Shown here: positions 12,880 to 22,576 of the stretch, in pieces | Layout of the letters: every line of letters starts with the position of its first letter | Position numbering within the stretch: position 1 is the first letter of the stretch | DNA from: Montifringilla adamsi | Lineage: Eukaryota; Chordata; Aves; Passeriformes; Passeridae | Assembly (NCBI GenBank): GCA_017590115.1 | Contig: JAGGNK010011225.1 | Span: forward strand, 2,047,387-2,111,386 | Reading direction: 5' to 3' | Length of the DNA stretch: 64,000 nt | Made by a program: the position numbers and the translations under genes | The notes under the pieces: model-generated | What the model was told of the DNA's origin: nothing | Databases searched by the model: none | Seen by the model: the letters and a program-made list of their open reading frames with translations, nothing else

Positions 12880-13722
12880 GACTAGAAGAAAGCCAGTGAC
12901 ACCCCAGTTCTCAAAATGGCAAGAAGGAGGATCCAGGGCAGTACTGGCCAGTCAGTCTCATCTCAGTCCTTGGAAAAGTGACAGAGCACCTCATTCTGGA
13001 GGCCATGTCTGAGCACATGGATGACAACCAGGTAACTCATGCTGACTACCCATGGTAACCAGGGTAGTCAGCATGGATTCTCTAAAGATAAATCACACTT
13101 GATCAATCTGATTGCCTTTTACAATGAAAAAAATCACCTGGATGAATGTGAAGAGAGCGGTGTATACCATCTATCTTAACAAGGATTTCAACACTATGTC
13201 CTTACAATGCCCTCATAGATAAATTCAGGAAGTGTGCACTGGATGAGTGAGCAGTGAGGTGGATTGAGAACTGTCTGGATGGCAGATCCCAGAGGGTCAC
13301 AGTCAGATTTAGGGACTGGAAGGTCTGTCTTATGAAGAAAGGCTGAGGGACCTGGGCCTGTTTAGTGTTGAGAAGGGACAACTGAGTGGGCACCTCAAGA
13401 ATATCTGTAAGTATCTGAAGGGAGGGTGTTATGAGGATGGGCTCTTCTAGGTGGTGCCAAGTATTAGCACAAGAGGCAATGGGCAGAAAGATGCACAGAA
13501 GTTCCACCCGAATATGAGCAAGTACTTCTTTACTGTGCAGATGATTGACACTGTCACTGGCTGCCCTGAAAGTCTCTGGAGTCTCCATCCCTCAAGGTAC
13601 TCAAGAGACATCTGAACACAATCCAGTGTAACATGCCATACGGGACCCTGCTGGAGCAATGACCTTGGACCTGGTGACTTCCAGTGCTCCCTTCCAGCCT
13701 ACCCATTTTATTATTCTGTGGT
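12880..13722 (+). mobile_element. CR1 LINE fragment with internal deletion
   Basis: CR1 is the main non-LTR retrotransposon of birds; its ORF2 encodes an endonuclease and a reverse transcriptase. This copy begins inside the reverse-transcriptase region, where the sequence around 12893-13010 matches the stretch beginning 'ccagtgacacccc' and running on to the 'gagcacctcattctggagg' block. It continues to about 13300, then jumps to the ORF2 C-terminal region (ctggaaggtctgtcttatga at 13317). The missing part includes the segment that would hold the catalytic YADD motif. It ends in a 3' UTR-like tail with one degenerate TTATTCTGTGG unit near 13712-13722. Frames are broken, so it is inactive. An opposite-strand frame of 128 codons at 13202-13588 is a shadow of this copy. 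The 5' edge is approximate. Confidence 0.92.
13038..13075. repeat. Local inverted duplication (14-bp perfect arms) inside CR1
   Basis: Arm CATGCTGACTACCC at 13038-13051 is the exact reverse complement of 13062-13075. The 10-base centre, ATGGTAACCA, contains a further TGGT/ACCA pairing. Only the right arm (GTCAGCATGGATT) lines up with the usual CR1 sequence at this point, so the left arm appears to be an inserted reverse copy, as a template switch during replication would make. Confidence 0.85.
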
Positions 13723-14887
13723 ATTTTCACCAGTTCAGCTTATTTTACCTCCCACATCAAAAGACTTAAATTCTATATGCCATTTATAGAAGTATATCCT
13801 TGGAAATAATTTGCTTCTTTGAGTTTGCAAACACAAATTCAATTCAAGGAGACTTGACACAAGTTAGAGATCAAAAACTGCCAGAAGATTAATAATACTT
13901 GAAAAGGTGAGTTGTGATTTTATTAAGGATGGATCTGATTGACAGGTCTGGCTGCAGTGTCCCACTCCCGGGAGATATCAGAAGATTGCCACAGGGCTGT
14001 TTGTCACAGATTAAACACAGAATGCATGAGGTGGGACCATGACCGTGCTGCTGGGCTGGACCATTGCCCTGTGTTCAGAGCAGCATTCTGTTTCCCCTCA
14101 TCTCTATTCTATTGTCTCAAGGGAGAAGAGACCATGGTATGGTTCATTTGATGGCTCAGATGTTGCTGTGAATGCATGTGTGGGCATGAGTTTGAGAAGA
14201 TGATCACCTTTCCCCAGAGCACCTCATGTGGTGCTAAATTGAACTTAGCAAATCATGTTATTTGGTGTTCCTCTCCCTCCCTCTGCTTTGACATCCCTAT
14301 CTGCATACTTTTTTTTTTTTTTTTCCTGGATTAATTTCATTAGCTTGAAGTTTTTTCTGTTTACAGTAAGTCTGCTTCAAAATACAAATCTACAGCAAGG
14401 ATAACAGATTCATGTTGACAATTCCAGATTTCTTCTCTACATCTGACATCAAAATCTCAAAGGTATTCTTTGCCTCCAATAAAGACAAAGTATTGACATG
14501 ATTTGATTGGCCTGTGTATTGTTTTATCATCAATCCACTGCAAATTTTTAATGTCCTATATAAATAACCAGAACAAAAAAGATATTTTTTTAGATATGTA
14601 GAAAACAGTTTTACATTAATACTTCTAAGCAAGAAACTTTCACTTTGAATTATCTCAAGACATAAACCAGGCTATACAACCAACATTCAGTAACTGCAAA
14701 TGCAGCCAATGTCCTGAACCACAACAAATAAATGCAGACTGAGAAAATTGGTAGTTAACAATACTTCATGAAAATAACTTCTTATCAGTCCTATCTTCAT
14801 CTGATTGTGCTCAAAAAGATTTAGACATTTTTCCAAACAGTTTTTTCCCCCATTTTGTTCTTTTTTTCCAATATGCGTTCTTTGGAC
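13723..14887. other. Non-coding spacer between CR1 and SINE, no gene seen
   Basis: Unique sequence. The part 13940-14230 is richer in G and C and carries a 70-codon open frame with no recognisable similarity. There is a 16-base T run at 14309-14324. No LTR or LINE structure was recognised. Confidence 0.6.
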
Positions 14888-15032
14888 AATGAGATCAGCT
14901 CAGTTGGTTGAGCATAGTGCTAATAATGGCAAGGTTGCAGGTTCAATCGATATACAGATAATTGGCTTCAGAGTTGTACTCAATGATCCTTTTGGATCCC
15001 TTCCAACTCAGAAGAATATTCTGTGATTCTGT
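14888..15032 (+). mobile_element. tRNA-Ile-derived SINE with CR1 3' tail (TguSINE1-like)
   Basis: The head is a degenerate tRNA-Ile(AAT) gene. The A-box region CAGCTCAGTTGG is at 14896-14907, anticodon AAT at 14922-14924 sits within the loop CTAATAA, and a B-box-like GGTTCAATCGA is at 14940-14950; TGCTAATAA and AAGGT in between match tRNA-Ile. The tail from about 14970 is CR1-like (ATGATCCTTTTGGATCCCTT, then CCAACTCAGAAGAATATTCTGTGATTCTGT split over 15002-15032), ending in the CR1 terminal repeat used to borrow the CR1 reverse transcriptase. The head would supply an RNA polymerase III promoter, but the D-stem has lost a base and the B-box end is mutated, so it is probably not active. The tRNA-Ile/CR1 layout is, from established knowledge, the passerine TguSINE1 design. 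No clear target duplication was found. Confidence 0.88.
14896..14950 (+). promoter_or_regulatory. Degenerate RNA polymerase III A and B boxes of the SINE head
   Basis: The A box lies at 14896-14907 and the B box at 14940-14950. The B box begins GGTTCAA like the consensus but ends TCGA instead of the usual NNCC. Both are relics of the ancestral tRNA-Ile gene. Confidence 0.7.
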
Positions 15033-16475
15033 AAAATTTAACTTATTTCCAACTGTTTTCAGTTCAATTACATAAAATTTACTGAAAACTACACAATTAA
15101 GTGGAACTAAACAATAAGCATAAGATATCATCTTGAATGATGGATGTGGCTCAGAATAAAAAACGTTCATTAATGGAACTTCTTCAAGAGTACAATGATC
15201 CCATGGTGGCTGCTGCAATTGCAAAGGGCTGCCTCTCATGATTAGATGCAAAGTCATGGGCAAAAGAATCTTTCTTTACCAGACATGACTTCTGGAAACT
15301 CTTCTTCCCCTTCCTGATAGCAGGAAAAAGAAAATAAAACCAGGAAACATTATCTCATTAGATTATAGCTAAAGTGCTAAATTGATGGTGATAAGTCACA
15401 GCTGCATAAGGACCTACTTTGTGATCTAAGCAATACTTGTGACCTAAGAAAAGAGGAGAGGATTAACAGGAAAAAAGTTTACTTCAGTCTGAGGGTAGAA
15501 TTTGAGACCATTTTGCAAAACTGCTGACTTTCAACCTGTCAAGTTGTACTTTTAAGGCACTTAAAGTAAAAGCTGTACTTTTTACTTTATAAATAAAACA
15601 AAGTTATGCATTTAAAAAGAACTTATTCTCCTAACATTATCTAGAGTCTGAAGGACTAACTTGCTCCAGGTTGATTTTCTGTTGAATTTATAAATATCTC
15701 TATACCTTCTCACAGGTACACCAATTGAAGTGCTCTCTTTTTCTGCTCATTTTGCTGATTAGACCAGCTCATTGTAGAATCTGGTAACTTCCTATAACTG
15801 CCAGGACAATAAAGGACTGCACAGCTGGACAACTCAAAGTCTTAGTTTTTGTCATCTTTTTTAACTCAGCTCTTTCTTTTGCTTTCTAAATGGATAAATA
15901 AAACAGAAAACTAATTTTGAAGCACACAGAAAAAATTATATTTTAGTTTTATTCAAATAAGCATACTGTCTTATCAATGAATGCTTAAGGCAAAACAAAG
16001 TATGTGCTGGTCTAACTCTTCTTGAGTTTAAGAAAACTTTATTTCCTCTATTATGTTATATATGTAATGGTTTGGTTTTAGGGGTTTTTTTTATGTTGTA
16101 TAGAGTTGTTTGACAGACACCTATAATCCCTATAATTTTACTCAGATCCCTAGTTAGTTTATCAATATTTGCACACATATTTATGCATCACCTACCAATT
16201 TGTTTAGTTAGGAATGTATTTTCTCCATTTTGCACATGTAAATCTCTAACATGAAATGGTTTTTTTGCATTAAATTTTGTCTTTGACAAACAGTTGATCA
16301 GTCTCCCATTGCTTCAATTGCAAAGACATATAACCACCCCCTCAGTGCACCCCTTCCCAGTGCACATAATATCGACTAAAATTTTGGTTTATAATGCTAT
16401 GATTTTTATTAATTTGGAATAAAAATTGTCAAGCTAAGATATTTTTTCCCTTGGGATTTATAAGTATTTTTTACC

Positions 16476-16514
16476 AAAAAAAAATTTAAAAAAAAAATAA
16501 AAAAAAAAAAAAAA
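16476..16514. repeat. A-rich simple sequence
   Basis: Almost pure A with a few T interruptions over about 39 bases. No retrotransposon body was recognised next to it. Confidence 0.9.
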
Positions 16515-16655
16515 TAAGAAACTACAAATTGATCTCTTCAAGATGTATTAATTGGCAGCACCAAAAAGTAAGAAACCAGCAGTTTTTGGCAATTACAAGA
16601 TACAAAATTTAAAACAATATGAGTTTATTTTAATCCCTGACATTTTAAAGAACTG

Positions 16656-16691
16656 TTTGTAAACTATCATGGGTAGTTTGTAAACTATCAT
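16656..16691. repeat. 21-bp tandem duplication
   Basis: TTTGTAAACTATCAT occurs at 16656-16670 and again at 16677-16691, separated by GGGTAG. It is a small direct duplication in unique DNA. Confidence 0.9.
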
Positions 16692-19600
16692 GCAGAGTTG
16701 GAAGAACTGATGCAACAAAGATTGATCAGTACCTCTAAGCAAAATTCCCAGCCTTTTTAATTTAAAAAGATGTTATTCTAATTTTAAAAAATCACCAAAT
16801 TATTAATAAAAGAGTTAACAAGAGGATTGACAATTTTGTAGAAGTGAAGAGATGGTTGAAACCATGTTTTCTTAAAAGCAAAAAATGGAAAACAATACAC
16901 TAGTGAGAAAACTAAATTGAAAGAAAGAAAATATGTACACAATTCTCTTTCTATATTTAATCATGTAAGAATATGTTGAGAAGAGAGAAAGAATAGTGAC
17001 TAGAATAAATCACCATTCAGTCCATATCAGTTCCTGCAGGAGGATGTAGAAAAACTGTTCTGCCAGACAGGTTGGACTTCTTTGAACAAATTCTGGGAAG
17101 CAACAATCAGATTAAGCTTTTTTGTGCTGCACTAGTGAATATGGTCTGAAATGAAGGCTGAGCATCTCAAAACTTCTTTCAGTACATTAGTCTTGACAAA
17201 AGCGGACAAACTCGAAGCATTGGAATATATTGAAGTTAACATCAGATTCTAGGCTGCTTCAAGACTGTGGCTACTGAGTAAGAAGAAGGCTTCAGAATGG
17301 TGTTTTAATGGATTATATATCTGGATCTGGATTTTGTTTATGCACAAAATTGCAGGAAATATCATAGCTGATGAATGAGTGCTTAACAATCTGATCACTG
17401 ATATTTCTGGTATACAGAAATATCTATAGTTTTTCTAAATATGATGAATATTTATTATTACATAAAAAATTCAAATTCTTTAGGACTTAACATTAGAATA
17501 TCTGTAAGCTTGAAGAGTGCTAAATGCATATTTGGTTATGCTTACATTTTTCTGAGATCACTGGTGTGTATTAATCACTAAAATCCTAGGAATATGCAGG
17601 AAGACAATATGGAAAACATAAATTTTAAAAAGTTTAAAATTAATTTTTATTTTATTTAAGATGAGTAAGATGGGTAAAATGTCTTCACTTTTTTAATTCC
17701 TTCAATTATTTTTTAAAATATAAAATGTTTCTCTATATTTATATGAGAGATTTTTCTCTGGTCTCAAAATGGCTGAAACACTTTGAAATTGTATTGAAAA
17801 GACCTGCTTGTAAGAAAACAGTTCACTTGGAATGGAAATAATTTTTGTAATCTCTGTCTAGATATAAGAAAATAAATTTATTAAATGAGAGAGCTGGAAA
17901 ACCTACAGGGCAATGCTTACAGATAAAATCATTAAAAAGTCTGCTGGCTACATATTTAGCTATTGCTTATTTAAACACAGGTAAATTAATTGTTTTTAGA
18001 TAACAGAAAAGTGAACTTTAAACAAAAACATGCTAATAGAATGTTTTTTGAAGTGAAATGTAAGAAAAATGAAACTTAGAGAGACTGGACATGAATAATT
18101 TTAAAATGTTAACTTTATGTGTTAGTGAAGTGATTATCACACTATCCAAACTGGTCACAAAAGTTCTTAATGAATGCTTCTGGACAGCCAAACTAAGGAA
18201 AAATAAATAACTGTTTTCTGTTATTTTGCAGTAAAATGAATACAGGTACTCTCTGTGCAGGAGGGGATTAATATATTATGTATCTGTATTGTGTCACATG
18301 TGTTTATGTTGTGTTAGCTCCTTGTCCAGCGAATCAGAGAACGGTCAGTCACATTACTTCTGTCTGGGGATTATCTTGAATTTTCAAACCTTGCTTGCAA
18401 TTTATTTGAATTCAAAAGTTTTAGCTGATTCTGAAATGTCCAGCAATGAGGAGGAAATTACCTGGCTCCCAAAGACTGCTTTCTGAGATAAAAAATAGCA
18501 CTTTGCACTTTTCTATGAGCAACAAAGTTGCATCTGCCAAGGGTCCTCCTAGTAGCTAGTAAGTGTTAGTCTAGTGGCTGGGACTTGCTTCTTGAGTTAG
18601 TAGAAAAAAAAAAGGAAAGGTGAAATATGAAGATAATGTATACATAAAAATAAAAAGAATACATGGAAATAAAATGCAGAGAAGGCAAAGTAAAACAGGA
18701 ATATGATTTAAAGATGCAAAATATCAAAAGAAATACAAGCAGATGTAAGGTCACGATTGTCCAAGGAGTGAATTTGTAGATGTTTGGCACTGAAGGCCAA
18801 ATGGAAAGCTACTCTCAGCACTTCTTTCTTTGTAAAGTCCACAGATCAGCTGAAAGGTTTACTTTGTTAGCTGCTGTGGGTGCCATCACTATCAAATAGC
18901 TCATGCATGCTCTGTGCCTAACAAAGGATTTCTGGTACTTCACACCCACATTAAGTTTTGACTCAGTGGAAGTGTGGTCACATTCTTATTTTCAGACATG
19001 GTTTCCTGTGAAGAATTCCAACTGTATAAAGTAAAATTGCTGAGGCCTGAAGCAATATGAGACAACCGGAGATTATTTGAATTCATATCAAGGACTCAGG
19101 CTACTGATATAAATGAGGAAACTGATTTTCCTGTGAAGGAAGCAGAGTATGTTAATTGCAGAGGACACTGCTGAAGTTGTGCTAGATGCTGAAGAGATAC
19201 TGATTAAAGAACAAATTCTGGAAATGTTATGGTGCATGTACTGTCTCATTTGGCATCCTTTGCATGAAATATTGTTCTATCTTTTGTCAAGAATAAATTG
19301 GGAGACCTGGAAGTAGAGGAATTGGAGCACCTTTCAAGATTAGCGTTTTGACTATCAGAAACTTCTTGTATTAAGAATTTTACTTGACATTTTAAGAAGA
19401 AAATATCAACTGAAATGGTGTTTAGTGAACTCCAAGCACAACATTTAACAGTGCTATGGGAAAAATTATGGAAGCTGCTTTTCCATTCTGATCATATGGT
19501 GTAGGAATTCTCTTCAGTTTGAAGATCTGATGTTGAGAAAAACAAAAATATCTAATGTGCAAGACATTTAGCATGGCTAAAAGACTATTTTTAGATCTGC

Positions 19601-21182
19601 TTAGTGTACAGTATGTGGAATTATTGCCACCTGAAACATCTTTTCAAGTAAGTACCTTAAAATTTGAACTGTAAAATATGACAAAACATTGCAGGAATTT
19701 TAGTCCTCTTGGGAAAAAAAATCAGTAATTTCCTTTCATCAATCAGAATCAAACTAATATTCATGCAAATCTCAGAACACAGGCAAAATATTTTCACCAT
19801 ATTCTGAACATGACTTGTGCTGAGACTGGTTTTACAGCTGGGTAAGTCTTTAGGGGAGCTTTGATCTAAACATAAGTCTGCAGTATTCTCATTTGATGGT
19901 ATACACATAAAAATGCTGGTAAATTTGAATTAGTTCTAAACTTGATTGAAACTTCTAATTTCCATTTCTCAGGCAACATTTTAATGTAAGATTTATGCCT
20001 GTGAGGCAGAAACTTTTTATAAATGCTATACATCATGGAATTTGCAAATTGACTCAGGAAAATACTTGGCATCTTGTGGGAAGATTTCACACTTTGTTTA
20101 CACAACACCTTCATAATGTGCTTGTTGAAGCTTGCTTGAGAGGCAGAGACAGTAAAAATAAAAAATATCATCACTTTAGTCATCCCTCTTGAACTTTTTA
20201 TTTCCTTTTCAATAAGGCTATAGTCACCACTCACAATCTTTAGTCAGCGCAATTGACTGTTTGCTAGAAACTTTTATCTGCTAATTGACAACCACAACCA
20301 AAGCCAGCTGCATGATTTTATTTGATTTACACTAGAGAGTACAGACTTTTTTTTTCTTTAAAAACCACCACTGAATATAATAGACTATAGCTACACCACC
20401 TTTGCTAGTTTTGACCTGCTCAGAAATAAGAAAATATAGTTACTAGAATTACAATATTTCTGTCAGTCCCTAGCTGTTACAATTACTTCCTTCTCATCAT
20501 TGCTTCCATCAGTAATAACAAATAGGGCCTTCATGAAATGGGCAGCAGCTCTGTTAGTGCAATTGACAAACCATTTTGTCCAGATGCAGAAATATTGGTG
20601 ATGTTACTGTCTAAGATCATGGCTTTGTAAAGTGATCAAGTACCTGCAAATGGAAAATTGTGTTTTACAAGGAAAATAGAAAGCAATATCTCAGTCTCAA
20701 TAACTGTCCAAAGTGAAAAGTGGTTTTATCATCCTAGAAATAAAAGGGTATACAAAAGGTGAGTACTGTCTTCAAATCCGAAGCAAAATAACTTTCCTAA
20801 AAATGGTAGCAACTCTTAATGCTTTTCTGCTTCACAGTGGTTAGTAGAGGAAAGGGAATGCTTCCTCTGTTCACATACATGAATGTTTTTTTAATATTGC
20901 TACTGCTATTTGTGCTGTGTAATGAAAGCCACTGATTTCTCAAGGTTAATTTGCTACATGTGGTCAACCCATGCTTTATTATTTGAAAACTTAAGAGATA
21001 AAACACTATGTCAAAAGTAGTTACTTGTAGAGGACAGCAGCAATTGAAGAAAATCATGGTTTGAGAGAAGATTCTGGTGAAGTTTTTGTGCCTCTGCTAG
21101 GGTTGAGACAGCATTCTATATTTTGAGGCATTTAAAATTACCTGACCACAACTTTTTTATATTGTACATTGCTATTATCTTG

Positions 21183-21723
21183 ATCACAGAATCATAGAAT
21201 ATCCTGAGTTGGAAGGGATCCACAAGGATCATCAAGTCCAGCTACTGGCCTGGCACAGGACCACCCCAAAAATGTGCCTGTGAACATTGTCCAAATACTT
21301 CTTGAACACTGCCAGGTTGGTGCTGTTACCACTTCTCTAAGGAGCCTATTCCAGTGGCGAACCACCCTCTGAGTGAAGAACCTTTTCCTAATATCTAAGC
21401 TAAATCTGCCCTGACACAGCTTCATGTTATTTCTTCTCGTCCTGTCACCAGAGAAGAGATCAGTGTCTACACCTCCACTCCTCCTTATGACTAAGATGTA
21501 GATTGCTATGAGGTTTCCCCTCAGTCTCCTCCAGGCTGAACAGACCAAGTGCCCTCAGCTGCTCCTCATACAGCTTCACCTCTAAACCCTTCACCATCCT
21601 CGTGGACTTTCTTTGGAAACTCTCTAACACCTTTATACCTTTCTTAAATTCTAAAACAGCACACAACATTTGAGGTGAGCACTCCACAGTTCTGTGCCCA
21701 TACAAGCTATACCTCTCTGTTTC
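21183..21723 (-). mobile_element. CR1 LINE 3' fragment, minus strand
   Basis: The minus strand reads as the last part of CR1 ORF2 followed by its short 3' UTR. The left edge is the reverse complement of the CR1 terminus (units ATTCTATG and ATTCTGTG). Next comes the reverse complement of the 'ggatcccttccaactcag'-type 3' UTR, then an ORF2 C-terminal frame of about 118 codons at 21192-21548 containing motifs such as DRTRRNN, KLCQGRFSLDIRKRFF and HWNRLLREVV, which are typical of CR1. Upstream, the frame at 21460-21705 contains TRMVKGLE and [10 protein letters not shown], so the two parts are separated by a frameshift near 21500. The copy is 5'-truncated, which is normal for CR1, and inactive. Confidence 0.95.
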
Positions 21724-21957
21724 CCTGATCCCTGATAAACAGAGGAGTATTCCAATAGGAAGTTCTAGTATGAAAGTTCTTCCTTTCCTTTGCTTTTACT
21801 TTATTGAGATCATGCTTTCCACAGTCATTCAACACCAAATCTTGATTTTACTGAAGCAAAATCATGGAAAAGAAAGTACTATAGGGAAAGCTAGAAGAAA
21901 ACAAGTTTATTTATTAAAGCCCCCCCTTGGGGCTGTGTCTATTCTAGTAAATTAAAC
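21724..21957. other. Spacer between opposed CR1 copies
   Basis: Unique AT-rich sequence of about 230 bases with no recognised feature. A 61-codon open frame here has no similarity I can name. Confidence 0.6.
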
Positions 21958-22288
21958 ATTACCAGGGACCTTATCACTCTCTTCAACTTTCTGAAGGGTG
22001 GCTGTGGTGAGCTGGGGATTGATCTCTTTCTCCGGACAACAACAGATAGAACAAGAGGACACAGACTAGACTTAAGGAGGAAGGTTTTCACAGAAAGAGT
22101 GGTCAAATACTGGAATCATCTGCCCAGGGAGGTGGTGGAGTCACCATCCCTGGATTTGTTTAAAAAATGACTGGATGTGGCACTTGGTGCCATGACCTAG
22201 TTGAGGTGTTAGAACATGGTTTGGACTCGATGATCTTAAAGGTCACTTCCAACATAGAAATTCTGTGATTCTGTGATTCTGTGATTTC
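21958..22288 (+). mobile_element. CR1 LINE 3' fragment, plus strand
   Basis: This is the final part of CR1 ORF2 and its 3' UTR. The text from 21961 (accagggaccttatcactct) through the GACAACAACAGATAGAACAAG block matches the same region as the copy at 21.2-21.7 kb. The GGGAGGTGGTGGAGTCACC motif at about 22126-22144 matches the usual 'reevvdsp' coding part. It ends with three ATTCTGTG-type units at 22260-22285, the bird CR1 terminus. It is about 330 bp long, 5'-truncated, inactive, and opposite in orientation to its neighbour. Confidence 0.95.
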
Positions 22289-22550
22289 TTAAGAATGAAA
22301 CATGAATATTCTAGGAAGTTTTTTCTTTGGCAAAACTTGTTCCAATCCAGCTAGTATTTTCCCTAAAATCCTCAGGTCCAGTTCACATTTCAGTGATATT
22401 TCTGTTTACTAAAACAGATATTACTATGTCATTTTGAACTATGAGTCTTTGCTTCTCAAGGTGTCTTTCAAGCTTTTTGTCTACCAGGCTACACCCAAGG
22501 TCTCACTAGACACAAAGACACAAACACTATGCTATAGAAGTCCTTTACAC

Positions 22551-22576
22551 TTTTTTTTTTTTTTTTTTTTTTTTTT
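22551..22576. repeat. Poly(T) tract, 26 bases
   Basis: An uninterrupted T run. If it is the A-tail of a minus-strand retrocopy, the body would lie just to the right, but no parent gene was recognised there. Confidence 0.9.

Larger units (their letters stand above)
15033..21182. other. Unique AT-rich non-coding DNA, no gene seen
   Basis: No frame over 122 codons and none recognised. A-rich simple sequence lies at 16476-16514, and a short tandem duplication of TTTGTAAACTATCAT with a 21-bp period lies at 16656-16691. A TATAAC box at 15793 with AATAAA at 15808-15813 loosely resembles an LTR core, but no ends or target duplication could be found. The stretch 16400-18250 is especially AT-rich. Confidence 0.65.

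Noticed and set aside
13202..13588. 128-codon open frame on the minus strand
   Set aside because: It lies antisense to the CR1 copy at 12.9-13.7 kb and is a shadow of that element.
15793..15860. LTR-like TATAAC plus AATAAA core
   Set aside because: No TG/CA ends with a matching duplication were found and the surroundings are not LTR-like.
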